Positions 17,043 to 26,136 of a DNA stretch of 64,000 bases are shown here, one piece after another. Origin of the DNA: Rhizobiaceae bacterium (GTDB taxonomy: Bacteria > Pseudomonadota > Alphaproteobacteria > Rhizobiales > Rhizobiaceae). Every line of letters begins with the position of its first letter. Within the stretch, counting starts at the first letter, position 1. Made by a program: the position numbers and the translations under genes. Under the pieces are notes generated by a model. That model was not told the DNA's origin and did not search any database. It saw nothing but the letters and a program-made list of their open reading frames with translations. The DNA lies in NCBI GenBank assembly GCA_028279875.1, contig JANQMU010000013.1:40491-104490 (forward strand), read 5' to 3'.

Positions 17043-17045
17043 CGC

Positions 17046-17699
17046 TCAGCGGCCCGACAGGTCATAGGGCCGCGCCAGCACCAGCGCGGTCCCTGATACA
17101 AGCGTGATCGTTACCGGCCCCTCTGCGACATTGGACAGGGTTCGCGACGATCCGAAAGCCAGGTCGAACCCGTCCAGCGGATAGCGCGCGCCTTCGATCG
17201 TCAGGCCCCGGACATCGCTGAAATTGAGGATCGAAAACAGGCTGGATGGCGGTAGGTCGAATGTCTGGCTGCCGACGGACAACGGCAGCGCCTCCTCCTC
17301 GCCCGATGTCAGCATGATGTCGAGCCCGCCGGCATGCAGGGCGCAGGCATTGGTCATGTGCAGCAGCGCATGGTCGCTGCGCGCGCCGCCGAGCGCACCG
17401 CCGAGGATCACCCGGTCGGCCCCGCGCTTCAGCGCCTCCTCGAGCGCCAGTTCGCCATCGGTATAGTTTTTTTCGGCCGGATAGGGCTGACGTTCGGTCG
17501 TCGGCCAGTTGCGCAGCAACTCCGGCGGCGACGAATCAAAATCGCCGACCCAGAGCTCCGGATCGACCGCTAGATCGGCCGCATGCCGCATGCCGCCATC
17601 GGCCGCGATCACCCGGGCATGGCGGACCTGCCGCGCCAACCGGTCGGTTTTGCGAAGGGTCCCGCCCAGCAGGATGAGAAAGGGGCAAACGGCCGTCAT
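17046..17699 (-). CDS. Thiamine pyrophosphokinase
   Basis: The 217-residue protein starts at ATG 17699. It shows the thiamine pyrophosphokinase pattern: ARVIAADGGMRHA, VGDFDSS, PAEKNYTDGELALEEAL and GGALGGARSDHALLH, with C-terminal thiamine-binding GARYPLDGF and SRTLSNVAEG. It makes thiamine diphosphate from thiamine and ATP. It is divergent from the thiBPQ importer, about 200 bases apart, and the riboswitch between them points only toward thiB. Salvage (import, then pyrophosphorylation) is therefore encoded in one place. Confidence 0.92.
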   Translation of the reverse strand: MTAVCPFLILLGGTLRKTDRLARQVRHARVIAADGGMRHAADLAVDPELWVGDFDSSPPELLRNWPTTERQPYPAEKNYTDGELALEEALKRGADRVILGGALGGARSDHALLHMTNACALHAGGLDIMLTSGEEEALPLSVGSQTFDLPPSSLFSILNFSDVRGLTIEGARYPLDGFDLAFGSSRTLSNVAEGPVTITLVSGTALVLARPYDLSGR

Positions 17700-17730
17700 G
17701 ACCGAAATCAAATAGCAGCTTTTGCAGGAC

Positions 17731-17759
17731 TTGCCAGCGTCCCCGGCGGCATTTAAGAC
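17731..17759 (+). promoter_or_regulatory. Probable sigma-70 promoter of thiBPQ
   Basis: TTGCCA (17731-17736) and TAAGAC (17754-17759) are separated by 17 bases. The expected transcription start near 17766 falls just before the first paired bases of the TPP riboswitch, which supports the assignment. The -10 box is not a strong match. Confidence 0.5.
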
Positions 17760-17767
17760 TGGCCCTG

Positions 17768-17858
17768 CTCTAACGGGGTGCACACCGAATGCGGTGGGCT
17801 GAGAGGTATATCCAACCCGAAGAACCTGATCCGGTTTGAACCGGCGGAGGGATTAGAC
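17768..17858 (+). promoter_or_regulatory. TPP (THI-box) riboswitch
   Basis: The element contains the conserved cores ACGGGGTGC, GGCTGAGAGG, CAACCCG, GAACCTGATCCGG and GGCGGAGGGATTAG. Its ends CTAA (17770-17773) and TTAG (17853-17856) form P1. It binds thiamine diphosphate in the mRNA leader of thiBPQ. Downstream, AGCGCCT (17867-17873) is complementary to AGGCGCT (17898-17904), which overlaps the thiB ribosome binding site, so control is probably at translation initiation. Confidence 0.95.
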
Positions 17859-17906
17859 GCCACTTCAGCGCCTTACCCCCTGTAACACCTACAATGGAGG
17901 CGCTTC

Positions 17907-18920
17907 ATGCCCTTGTTCAGAACTCTTTGCGCCGCCATCGCGGCTTTCGGTTTCGTCGCGACCGGCCATTCGGCCCTCGCCAGCGACAGGACCCTGACGA
18001 TCTACACCTATGACAGCTTCGTTTCCGACTGGGGTCCCGGCCCCGTGGTCAAGAAGGCGTTCGAGGCCGGATGCGACTGCACGCTCAACTGGGTCGGCAT
18101 CGCCGACGGCGTTGCCCTGCTTAACCGTTTGCGGCTCGAAGGTAAAAACGCCAAGGCCGATATTGTCCTCGGCCTCGACACCAATCTCGTCGCCGAAGCC
18201 GAGGCGACCGGGCTGTTCGCGCCGCACGGCACGGATACCTCCAATGTCGCGGTTCCCGGCGGCTGGTCCGACGAGATTTTCATTCCCTATGATTACGGCT
18301 ATTTCGCTTTCGTCTACGACACCGAGGCGGTCGACGATCCGCCGACCAGCCTCCGGGAACTGGTCGACGGCGATCCGAGCCAGAAGATCGCCATTCAGGA
18401 CCCGCGGACCTCGACGCCCGGCCTCGGCCTTTTGCTGTGGGTCAAATCCGTCTATGGCGATGCCGCGCCGCAGGCCTGGAAAAAGCTGAAGGAGCGGGTG
18501 CTGACGGTCACACCCGGCTGGTCGGAGGCCTATGGCCTGTTCACCGGCGGCGAGGTGCCGATGGTGCTCTCCTACACCACGTCGCCTGCCTATCACATGA
18601 TCGCCGAGGACACGGACCGCTATCAGGCCGCCGCCTTCGAGGAAGGCCACTATCTGCAGATCGAGGTCGCCGGAATGCTCGCCGCCACGAAGCAGGCAGA
18701 TCTCGCCCGGGAATTCCTGCACTTCATGACCGGCCCCGGATTTCAGAACGCCATTGCGACCACCAACTGGATGTTTCCGGCCGGCGCCACGTCTGAGCCG
18801 CTGCCCGCAGCCTTCGAAATGCTGGTCAAACCATCGAGGACCCTGCTGTTTTCACCGCAGGAGGTGCAGGAGAACCGCCGGGCCTGGGTCGATGAATGGC
18901 TGGCCGTCATGAGCCGTTAG
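17907..18920 (+). CDS. thiB: Thiamine ABC transporter substrate-binding protein
   Basis: The 337-residue periplasmic protein has a signal peptide (about 1-25, ending ALA). ThiB features include [50 protein letters not shown], and [10 protein letters not shown]. It binds thiamine or its phosphates and delivers them to ThiPQ. The start ATG 17907 follows TGGAGGCGCTTC. It is the first gene after the TPP riboswitch, so it should be shut off when thiamine diphosphate is plentiful. ThiP follows after 64 bases. Confidence 0.95.
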   Translation: MPLFRTLCAAIAAFGFVATGHSALASDRTLTIYTYDSFVSDWGPGPVVKKAFEAGCDCTLNWVGIADGVALLNRLRLEGKNAKADIVLGLDTNLVAEAEATGLFAPHGTDTSNVAVPGGWSDEIFIPYDYGYFAFVYDTEAVDDPPTSLRELVDGDPSQKIAIQDPRTSTPGLGLLLWVKSVYGDAAPQAWKKLKERVLTVTPGWSEAYGLFTGGEVPMVLSYTTSPAYHMIAEDTDRYQAAAFEEGHYLQIEVAGMLAATKQADLAREFLHFMTGPGFQNAIATTNWMFPAGATSEPLPAAFEMLVKPSRTLLFSPQEVQENRRAWVDEWLAVMSR

Positions 18921-18984
18921 AGCTGGACATGCGCGCCAGTAGCCAGTTGCGACGGTTACGCGGGGAACCGGGTGAACCGGTCCC

Positions 18985-20619
18985 GTGCTGAGCGGCCGGC
19001 AGACAAACAGGGCCGTCGCCGCCGGAATTGCGGTTCTGGGTGCCATGGCGCTGGTCATCGGAGCGGCGGTTGCCGCCCTTCTTGCCGCTGCCGTGGAGAC
19101 CTCGGCGCCCGAAGGCGCGCTTTATGATGCCTATATCTGGCGGGTGACCCGGTTCACCCTGCTGCAGGCGGCGCTGTCCACCGTGCTTTCGGTCGCCTTT
19201 GCGGTGCCGCTCGCCCGGGCGATCGCCCGCCGCCAGCATTTTGCCGGCCGCGCCTGGCTGATCCGGCTGCTGGCGGTTCCGATCGGCCTGCCGCCGATCA
19301 TCGCCGCCCTCGGGCTGATCGAGATCTGGGGTCGGCAGGGCCTTGTCAATGGCGGCCTGCAATGGCTGGGTCTTACCGAACCGGTTTCCATTTACGGGTT
19401 GCCCGGCATCCTGCTCGCCCATGTGTTTTTCAACCTGCCGCTCGCCACGCGGCTGCTGCTGACGCAACTGGACCGGGTTCCGCCCGAATATTGGCGCAAT
19501 GCCGATCAGCTGGGCCTCACCCACGGCGCCGTGTTCCGGCTCATCGAATGGCCGTTCATGCGCAGCCATATCGCCGCCATCGCCGGGCTGGTCTTCATGC
19601 TGTGCATCACCAGTTTCACCCTCGTTCTCCTGCTCGGCGGCGGTCCGGCGGCAACCACCATCGAAGTGGCGATCTATCAGGCACTGCGCTTTGATTTCGA
19701 TCCGCCGCGCGCCGTGACGCTGGCGGTTCTACAATTGCTGCTAACCGCCCTGCTGCTCGGCCTGCTGGCGCTTTTGGGGAAGGCGCCGGAGGAGGGCGCC
19801 ACCGCCGGACAGGCGACCCGCCGCCATCCGGACCGCAACGCCCTGTCGCTGGCTGCCGATTACGGTCTGATCGCGCTCGCCGCCCTGTTCGTCGTCGCGC
19901 CGCTGATCGCGATTGCCGCCGCGGGGCTCGCCGCGGACCTCATGCGCCTGCTGCGCGAACCGATCGTCTGGCGCGCCATCGGCACCAGCCTTGCCATCGG
20001 GTTTTGCGCGGCGGCGCTGTCGGTGACAGTAGCGCTGATCCTGGTGCGAGCGCGCCATGCCGCCCAGCCCTTCGCGCCGGCAAGGCTCTGGGCACAGCTT
20101 TTGAGAAGCGCTGCCAGCGCCGCGTCGAGCCTGGTCCTGCTGGTGCCGCCCATTGTGCTCGGCGCCGGATGGTTCGTGCTGCTGCGCAACCGGGTCGATG
20201 TGTTCGCCATCGCGCCGGTTCTCGTCATCACCATCAACGGGCTGATGGCGCTGCCCTTCGTGATGCGGGTGCTGGAACCGGCCCATACGACCCATATGGC
20301 CCGGACCGAAAAGCTCAGCGCCGCGCTCGGTCTGACCGGCCTGCGCCGCCTCGTGCTGGTGGACTGGCCGGGTCTCCGGCGGCCCTTCCTGCTGGCCACC
20401 GCCTTTGCCATGGCGCTGTCCCTCGGCGATCTCGGCGCCATCGCGCTTTTCGGCAGCCAGGAGGTCATCACCCTGCCCTATCTGCTGTTGCAGCGCATGG
20501 GCAGCTATCGTACGGCGGACGCGGCGGGCCTCGCTTTTGTGCTCGGATTGATCTGTCTTGTGCTGATGGTCTTTGCCAGCCGGGACAACGCGCGATCGAC
20601 CGCGAGGGCCGGGCCATGA
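18985..20619 (+). CDS. thiP: Thiamine ABC transporter permease
   Basis: The 544-residue, about 12-segment protein is a fused pair of permease halves. Each has an EAA-like loop: RNADQLGLTHGAVFRLIEWP and SAALGLTGLRRLVLVDWPGL. It forms the thiamine channel in the inner membrane. The start is GTG 18985; no in-frame ATG exists nearby. The reading frame ends in a TGA that overlaps the ATG of thiQ (ATGA), implying coupled translation. The two-half layout and length match ThiP from other proteobacteria. Confidence 0.93.
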   Translation: MLSGRQTNRAVAAGIAVLGAMALVIGAAVAALLAAAVETSAPEGALYDAYIWRVTRFTLLQAALSTVLSVAFAVPLARAIARRQHFAGRAWLIRLLAVPIGLPPIIAALGLIEIWGRQGLVNGGLQWLGLTEPVSIYGLPGILLAHVFFNLPLATRLLLTQLDRVPPEYWRNADQLGLTHGAVFRLIEWPFMRSHIAAIAGLVFMLCITSFTLVLLLGGGPAATTIEVAIYQALRFDFDPPRAVTLAVLQLLLTALLLGLLALLGKAPEEGATAGQATRRHPDRNALSLAADYGLIALAALFVVAPLIAIAAAGLAADLMRLLREPIVWRAIGTSLAIGFCAAALSVTVALILVRARHAAQPFAPARLWAQLLRSAASAASSLVLLVPPIVLGAGWFVLLRNRVDVFAIAPVLVITINGLMALPFVMRVLEPAHTTHMARTEKLSAALGLTGLRRLVLVDWPGLRRPFLLATAFAMALSLGDLGAIALFGSQEVITLPYLLLQRMGSYRTADAAGLAFVLGLICLVLMVFASRDNARSTARAGP

Positions 20620-21362
20620 TCGGTGAAACGGTCACCATGGACCATGTGACGCTGCAACGCGCCGGCGATACCATGCATTTTGACGTGGCCTTCGACGGCG
20701 GCACGACAAATGCCCTCATCGGACCGTCGGGCGCCGGCAAGACGACGCTGCTCAACCTGATCGCCGGATTCGAGATCGCGACGAGCGGCCGCATCCGCAT
20801 CGGCGCTCTCGATGTCGGCGGCCTCAGCCCGGCAGAACGGCCGGTATCCATGGTGTTTCAGGAAAACAACCTGTTTTCGCATCTGACGGTGGAGACCAAT
20901 ATACGGCTCGGCATCCGGCCGACCATATCGGGGCAGCCCGGCGACCGGCAGATGGTTGCCGATGCGCTCCGGCGTGTCGGGCTGGCGGGTTTCGAAACGC
21001 GCCTGCCCGGCGACCTGTCCGGCGGCGAGCGCCAGCGCGTCGCCATTGCCCGCGCCCTGGTGCGGCGCAAGCCGGTGCTGCTGCTCGATGAACCCTTCGC
21101 CGCCCTCGGGCCGCGGCTGCGCGGCGACATGCTGCAACTGGTCGGCCAGTTGCAGGCCGAAACCGGCATGACCATGATCCTGGTGACCCATCAGCCCGAG
21201 GATGCGGCGGCGATCGCCGAAAACATCGTCTTCATCGATGCCGGCAAAACCGTTGCCGCGGGGCCGGCGCGGCCGTTCCTGGCGCGCACCGACGTGCCCG
21301 GCCTTGCGGACTATCTCGGGCGACGGGACAATGCCGGCGGAGCACACAAGACGCCGGATTGA
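20616..21362 (+). CDS. thiQ: Thiamine ABC transporter ATP-binding protein
   Basis: The 248-residue ATPase starts at ATG 20616, overlapping the thiP stop by 4 bases. It has Walker A GPSGAGKTTL, Q-loop VFQENNLFSHLTV, signature LSGGERQRVAIARAL, Walker B LLLDEPFAALG and H-loop VTHQ. The opening strands are short, as in ThiQ. In D-loop position the family usually has ALDP; here ALGPRLR is found, a minor deviation. It powers the ThiBPQ importer at the inner face of the membrane. Confidence 0.93.
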   Translation: MIGETVTMDHVTLQRAGDTMHFDVAFDGGTTNALIGPSGAGKTTLLNLIAGFEIATSGRIRIGALDVGGLSPAERPVSMVFQENNLFSHLTVETNIRLGIRPTISGQPGDRQMVADALRRVGLAGFETRLPGDLSGGERQRVAIARALVRRKPVLLLDEPFAALGPRLRGDMLQLVGQLQAETGMTMILVTHQPEDAAAIAENIVFIDAGKTVAAGPARPFLARTDVPGLADYLGRRDNAGGAHKTPD

Positions 21363-21461
21363 CAAGCCCTCCGGACGCCGACAGCATGCGTCGCCACCCG
21401 GCAATCGGGGGCTACCCGCCGAACCCGAAATCGGCTAGAAACGGCTGAACGGACTTTTCGG

Positions 21462-23021
21462 TTGAAACAGTACTTTATTCGACAAGGTGCCCGACAGATT
21501 ACCGATTTCAATGGCCACCAGGAGCCGTCTGCGACGGCCAAACGGCAGGCGAAACGCGCGCGGCGGCTGAAACCGCTGCTGGTGGCGGCGCTGGCGGTCG
21601 GCTTGTCGGGATGCCAGTCCTGGCTGGACCAGACCTATTCCTCCTCCGTCGGCCCGTCCGACAACCCGCAAACGGTGGAACGGCTTGAGAAGAACGACCC
21701 GCGTGCACGCCTCGGCGCCCGTGAACATCCGCGCATCCTCGCCAGCTATGGCGGCGAGTTCAGGGATGCCAAGGTCGAGCGCATGCTGGCGCGAATCGTC
21801 GGTGCGCTGACCCTGGTTTCAGAGAACCCGAAACAGACCTACCGGATCACCATCCTCAACTCACCGGCGGTCAACGCCTTCGCCCTGCCCGGCGGCTATC
21901 TTTACATCACCCGCGGCCTGCTGGCGCTGGCCAATGATTCCTCGGAGGTCGCCGCCGTCATTTCCCATGAAATGGCCCATGTGACCGCCAATCACGGCCT
22001 GCAGAGAAAGCGCCGGGAGGAGGCGGAGGTCATTGCCAGCCGGGTCGCCACGGAAATCCTCTCCAATGAAACCGCCGGCCGGAAAGCACTGGCCCGCAGC
22101 AAATTGCGGCTCGCCGCCTTTTCCCGCCAGCAGGAACTGGAGGCCGATGTCATCGGCGTCCGCATGCTCGGCCAGGCCGGTTTCGATCCCTATGCGGCGG
22201 CCCGTTTCCTGCGGTCGATGGAAGCCTATAGCCGCTTTCAGGCGGGCGAGGCCGATGGCGATCAGAGCCTTGACTTTCTGTCCACCCATCCCGACGCGCC
22301 GAAACGGCTCGAACTGACCATCCGCCATGCCCGCGCCTTCGGTCCGGAGGGCACCGGCATCCGCGACCGCGACCAGTATCTGGCCGGCATTGACGGCCTG
22401 CTCTATGGCGACAGCCCGAAGGAAGGCTATGTGCGCGGCCTGACCTTTCTGCACCCGGCGCTCGAGATACGGTTTTCGGTGCCCAAGGGCTTCAAGATCG
22501 ACAACACCGCCCAAGCGGTGCTGGCGACCGGGCCGGGCGACATCGCCGTCCGCTTCGACGGCGTATCGGACCGGCGCCGCCGGTCGCTGACCAACTATAT
22601 CGCCAGCGGCTGGGTCAGCGGCCTCGATCCGGACTCGGTGCGCAGCCTGCGCGTCAACGGGCTGGATGCCGCCACCGCACGTGCAACGGCGGACGATTGG
22701 GATTTCGACGTGACGGTCATTCGCGTCAAGAACCGGATTTACCGGCTGTTGACGGCAGCCCCCAAGGGAAGCGGCAGGCTGGAGCCGACCGCCAATGCGG
22801 TGCGCAATTCCTTCCGCAAGATGACACCGGCGGCCGTTGCGGCGCTGAAACCCCTGCGCATCAAGGTGGTGACCGTCAGACCGGGAGATACGGTGACAGG
22901 GCTCGCCGGCCGCATGCGCGGCACCAACCGGCGCCTGGAGCTGTTTCGGCTGCTCAACGCGCTGCCGTCAGGGGCCGCGCTCTCGGCCGGGGAAGAAGTC
23001 AAGATCGTGACCGACAGGTAG
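21462..23021 (+). CDS. M48-family metallopeptidase lipoprotein with C-terminal LysM-like segment
   Basis: The 519-residue protein has a lipobox LSGC after a hydrophobic stretch (about residues 38-52), so it is anchored to a membrane facing the periplasm. The M48 zinc site is HEMAH (in VISHEMAHVTANHG), with the third ligand in ELEADVIGVRML. The C-terminus contains VRPGDTVTGLAGRM, a LysM-type start, suggesting peptidoglycan contact. Similar proteins (BepA/LoiP group) act in outer-membrane protein quality control. The start is taken as TTG 21462, since no in-frame ATG exists upstream of the conserved region. It converges on rpoH. Confidence 0.85.
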   Translation: MKQYFIRQGARQITDFNGHQEPSATAKRQAKRARRLKPLLVAALAVGLSGCQSWLDQTYSSSVGPSDNPQTVERLEKNDPRARLGAREHPRILASYGGEFRDAKVERMLARIVGALTLVSENPKQTYRITILNSPAVNAFALPGGYLYITRGLLALANDSSEVAAVISHEMAHVTANHGLQRKRREEAEVIASRVATEILSNETAGRKALARSKLRLAAFSRQQELEADVIGVRMLGQAGFDPYAAARFLRSMEAYSRFQAGEADGDQSLDFLSTHPDAPKRLELTIRHARAFGPEGTGIRDRDQYLAGIDGLLYGDSPKEGYVRGLTFLHPALEIRFSVPKGFKIDNTAQAVLATGPGDIAVRFDGVSDRRRRSLTNYIASGWVSGLDPDSVRSLRVNGLDAATARATADDWDFDVTVIRVKNRIYRLLTAAPKGSGRLEPTANAVRNSFRKMTPAAVAALKPLRIKVVTVRPGDTVTGLAGRMRGTNRRLELFRLLNALPSGAALSAGEEVKIVTDR

Positions 23022-23033
23022 AGTAGCCTGCAA

Positions 23034-23894
23034 TCAGATTGTCGTGATGGCCGGCGCGTCCTTCTCGAGCGCATCCTTCAGCTTCTGCAACGCCCTGTTT
23101 TCGATCTGGCGCACCCGTTCCTTTGAGATTCCAAGGCTGCTGCCCAGGGATTCAAGGGTCGCGCCGTCCTCGCTCAGCCGTCTTTCGCGGATGATTTTCA
23201 CCTCGCGCGGATTGAGTGTCTCGAGAGCCGACTGGATCCACTCGGAACGGCGTTCCTCGTCGATCATGATGCTGACCTGTTCGTCTGGCAACGGGTCGTT
23301 GCTCTTCAGGAACTCGATCCGGTCGGTGCCGGACGATTCCGAATCCGACATCGGCGCATTGAGCGACGTGTCGGAGCCCGACAGCCGGGCATCCATCACA
23401 GCGACATCCTTGACGTTGACGCCGACTGCCAGCGCGATTTCAGCATGGATATCGCTCTCCGCCGAATGTGCATTGGTCCGCCACAATTTGGCGCGCAACC
23501 GGCGCAGATTGAAGAACAGCGCCTTCTGGGCCGAACTCGTGCCACCGCGCACGATCGACCAGTTGCGCAGGATATAGTCCTGGATCGACGCCCGGATCCA
23601 CCAGGTCGCATAGGTCGAGAACCGCACATCCCGTTCCGGCTCGAAGCGCGCCGCAGCCTCCAGCAGGCCGACATGGCCCTCCTGGATGAGATCGTTCATC
23701 GGCAATCCGAAATTCTTGAATTTGGCCGCCATGGAGATCACCAGCCGCATATGGGCGGTCGCGATCTTGTTCAGCGCATCCTGATCCTTGTTTTCCTTCC
23801 AGCTGACCGCCAGGTCATGTTCTTCCTCGCGATCGAGATAAGGTGCCGACATGGCCGCCTTGATCAGATTGTTCCCGGCACGAACGTCGTTCAT
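23034..23894 (-). CDS. rpoH: RpoH-type sigma-32 family sigma factor
   Basis: The 286-residue protein starts at ATG 23894 behind CGGGAGAA. Region 2 shows MRLVISMAAKFKNFGLPMNDLIQEGHVGLLEAAARFEPERDVRFSTYATWWIRASIQDYI-type sequence, including the RpoH-box-like YILRNWSIVRGGTSSAQKALFFNLR. Region 4 (LNPREVKIIRERRL..ISKERVRQIENRALQKL) is a helix-turn-helix for the -35 element. Rhizobia carry two RpoH proteins, and this resembles the second (RpoH2) type, linked to oxidative or general stress. It should direct RNA polymerase to stress promoters. Confidence 0.9.
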   Translation of the reverse strand: MNDVRAGNNLIKAAMSAPYLDREEEHDLAVSWKENKDQDALNKIATAHMRLVISMAAKFKNFGLPMNDLIQEGHVGLLEAAARFEPERDVRFSTYATWWIRASIQDYILRNWSIVRGGTSSAQKALFFNLRRLRAKLWRTNAHSAESDIHAEIALAVGVNVKDVAVMDARLSGSDTSLNAPMSDSESSGTDRIEFLKSNDPLPDEQVSIMIDEERRSEWIQSALETLNPREVKIIRERRLSEDGATLESLGSSLGISKERVRQIENRALQKLKDALEKDAPAITTI

Positions 23895-24093
23895 ATCGTT
23901 CTCCCGAAAGAGCCCCAATCATCTGCGGCGGAGTGCCCAAGACTCTGCTTCGCCGCATCTTGCCCTGCCATTATGAACGGCAATGGCATTTTCACTACGT
24001 AACAATCGTGTGTATGGATCACTTCAATAGCAAGAAAACGCTGTGTTCACAGTTTGGAACCAATCGTTCCCTAATCGGCTGTAATTGCATGAA

Positions 24094-24118
24094 AAAACCC
24101 GGCGAATCGCCGGGTTTT
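24094..24118 (-). terminator. Rho-independent terminator of carD
   Basis: A perfect 11-pair stem AAAACCCGGCG / CGCCGGGTTTT closes on a loop of AAT. On the minus strand it ends in a run of Ts (AAAAAA on the plus strand at 24092-24097). It lies about 70 bases after the carD stop. Confidence 0.85.
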
Positions 24119-24189
24119 CAAGGTTTCATTCAATTGTGACCGGACATTCGCGGCCTTCACATTCCGGTGAGCCGCGTCCGGATCAGCCG

Positions 24190-24774
24190 TCAGGCGGCCG
24201 CTTCCTGCGCGTTTCCGTCACCCGATGATTCGTCCTCTGCCGCCTTTCCGCGTTTCGGACCCTTGTTCAGATTGGTCTCGATCAGCCTGACGGCTTCGGT
24301 TTCCGACAGCTTGTTGACGGCGGCGATTTCCCGCGCCATGCGATCCAGCGCCGCTTCATAGAGCTGGCGTTCCGAATAGGACTGTTCCGGCTGGTTGTCG
24401 GCCCGGTAAAGGTCACGAACCACCTCGGCGATCGATATCAGGTCGCCGGAATTGATCTTGGCATCATATTCCTGAGCACGGCGCGACCACATGGTCCGCT
24501 TGATCCGCGCCCGGCCCTGAACGACCTTCAAGGAGCGCTCGACCAGTTCGTTTTCGGCAAGCTTGCGCATGCCGATGGACGCGGCCTTGGCGACCGGAAC
24601 CTTCAGGCGCATCTTGTCCTTGTCGAACTCGATCACGAACAGTTCGAGCGTATGCCCGGCGACTTCCTGTTCCTCGATGGCCGTGATCTGGCCGACACCA
24701 TGCGCCGGATACACGATATACTCGTTGGTTTTGAACCCCTGGCGCTGAGATGGTTTCTTCTGCTGGGTTGTCAT
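24190..24774 (-). CDS. carD: CarD-family transcription regulator
   Basis: The 194-residue protein has the CarD/TRCF RNA-polymerase interacting domain at its N-terminus: FKTNEYIVYPAHGVGQITAIEEQEVAG and LFVIEFDKDKMRLKVPVAKA. A helical DNA-binding C-terminal domain (VVQGRARIKRTMWSRRAQEYDAKINSGDLISIAEVVRDLYR) follows. It stabilises open promoter complexes. The start ATG 24774 is preceded by GGGAGTATTGAGAACGA. It is followed by a strong terminator and lies beside rpoH and fdxA, a common order in Rhizobiales. Confidence 0.93.
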   Translation of the reverse strand: MTTQQKKPSQRQGFKTNEYIVYPAHGVGQITAIEEQEVAGHTLELFVIEFDKDKMRLKVPVAKAASIGMRKLAENELVERSLKVVQGRARIKRTMWSRRAQEYDAKINSGDLISIAEVVRDLYRADNQPEQSYSERQLYEAALDRMAREIAAVNKLSETEAVRLIETNLNKGPKRGKAAEDESSGDGNAQEAAA

Positions 24775-25180
24775 TCGTTCTCAATACTCCCTGTTACAGC
24801 CCCGGCGACCACCGGGCTGGGCACTGGCACGAGCAAAGGGATTCCTTTGATCTCGATTGTATGCGGCGCGCCCGCAATGCGGATTGCCCATGAAAACGTT
24901 CAAAATCCGACCGCAAACCGACAGCGAAACGAAGAGCTGCCGTCACAATGGTGAGGTTTCGCGGGGGTGATAATCTTCCGTAACAATGGCAATCATGGCG
25001 GACCGTCAGGGCCCGCCACTGGTCAGTGTCATATAGATAACACAAAAATCAGCAAGATTCAATCATTTGCCGCACGTGCACAATAGACCGACGGACGGCT
25101 TTTGTCCGTTTGGTTAATTCTGCCGGCCTTCCGATCAGCCTGTCAGAGACGCCCGAATGCCGGTGAATTGAGCGGCAGCC
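24775..25180. other. Intergenic region upstream of carD, downstream of fdxA
   Basis: These 406 bases hold no convincing gene on either strand. They must contain the carD promoter. An AT-rich patch at about 25031-25066 is the most promoter-like segment, but I cannot pick -35 and -10 boxes with confidence. No fdxA terminator hairpin is evident. Confidence 0.5.
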
Positions 25181-25519
25181 TCAGTCCCCTTCGCCCGGTT
25201 CCGGCGAAAAATATTTCTCGAATTTGCCTTCCATCCCGTCGAATTCCTCGGCGCCCTCCGGGGCGCCGCGATTGATGGTCACATTCGGCCACTTCTCGGC
25301 ATATTCGGTGTTGATCTGCAGCCATTTGTCGAGTCCCGGCTCGGTGTCGGGCTTGATCGCCTCGGCCGGGCATTCCGGCTCGCAAACGCCGCAATCGATG
25401 CACTCGTCGGGGTGTATGACCAGCATATTCTCGCCCTCGTAGAAACAATCGACCGGGCACACCTCGACGCAGTCGAGATATTTGCATTTGATGCAGTTCT
25501 CCGTGACGATATAGGTCAT
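25181..25519 (-). CDS. fdxA: Seven-iron ferredoxin FdxA
   Basis: The 112-residue protein has the FdxA start [20 protein letters not shown] followed by PVDCFYEG and then [17 protein letters not shown]. Cys8, Cys16 and Cys49 can hold a 3Fe-4S cluster, and Cys20, Cys39, Cys42 and Cys45 a 4Fe-4S cluster, as in the Azotobacter ferredoxin I family. The C-terminal extension ([21 protein letters not shown]) is normal for alphaproteobacterial FdxA. It carries electrons in the cytoplasm; the partner is not fixed by context. Confidence 0.95.
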   Translation of the reverse strand: MTYIVTENCIKCKYLDCVEVCPVDCFYEGENMLVIHPDECIDCGVCEPECPAEAIKPDTEPGLDKWLQINTEYAEKWPNVTINRGAPEGAEEFDGMEGKFEKYFSPEPGEGD

Positions 25520-25722
25520 ACAAGGCTCCGGTGAGTCTGGCTGCTGATCGCAGCCGATCAGGTAGCGGCTTTGATTTGTCTTGGCAAGGGTGACGGTTTC
25601 AACCCCCTGCGCTGCGGCGGTTTCAGCCGGTTCGCCCTGTTCCGCGGGGCCGAAAGCCAGGCCGGTCGCATTGCGGCATCATGCCGGCCGGCGGCAGCCT
25701 GAGCCAATTTGCCGCAGGCAGG

Positions 25723-26109
25723 TCACGGTTTCGGCATTCTCCATTTATCCAGCTGCCGGCGCTGCCGTTTTGTCGGCCGGCCGCTGCCCGCCTCGCGCAG
25801 CGGCGGCATCGCCGACGGCTGCCTGTCGCGATCGGGCGTCGGCGGCGGGCTCAGATCCTCAAAGAGCGTGCGCGCTTCCTCGAAGGGACCGCGCCGTTCA
25901 CCGGGCTGCAGGACCCTGAGCACGCGCACCCGCCGGTCCAGTGTGATCGTCAGGACATCGCCGGGACCGATTGGACGGCTTGCCTGGTCGACCTTGTCGC
26001 CATTGACCCGCACGCGCCCGGACTGGGCGAGCCTGGCGGCAAGGGTGCGTGATTTGACGACCCGGGCAAAAAACAGCCATTTGTCGATACGTTGCCGGAG
26101 TTCACCCAT
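25723..26109 (-). CDS. S4-domain RNA-binding protein (Hsp15-like)
   Basis: The 128-residue protein opens with an S4 domain, RIDKWLFFARVVKSRTLAARLAQSGRVRVNGDKVD and GDVLTITLDRRVRVLRV. A basic proline-rich tail ends the protein (SGRPTKRQRRQLDKWRMPKP). Hsp15-type proteins bind RNA on stalled large ribosomal subunits. It lies 27 bases after the helicase stop on the same strand, so the two are likely co-transcribed and share a role in RNA metabolism. The tail with its RPTKR(Q/D)RR motif is a family feature. Confidence 0.9.
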   Translation of the reverse strand: MGELRQRIDKWLFFARVVKSRTLAARLAQSGRVRVNGDKVDQASRPIGPGDVLTITLDRRVRVLRVLQPGERRGPFEEARTLFEDLSPPPTPDRDRQPSAMPPLREAGSGRPTKRQRRQLDKWRMPKP

Positions 26110-26136
26110 ATTGACCGGTGTCCGAGATCGACATCT

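Noticed and set aside
15552..17096. 514-codon open frame on the plus strand
   Set aside because: It is antisense to the ABC-F ATPase, which has all expected motifs.
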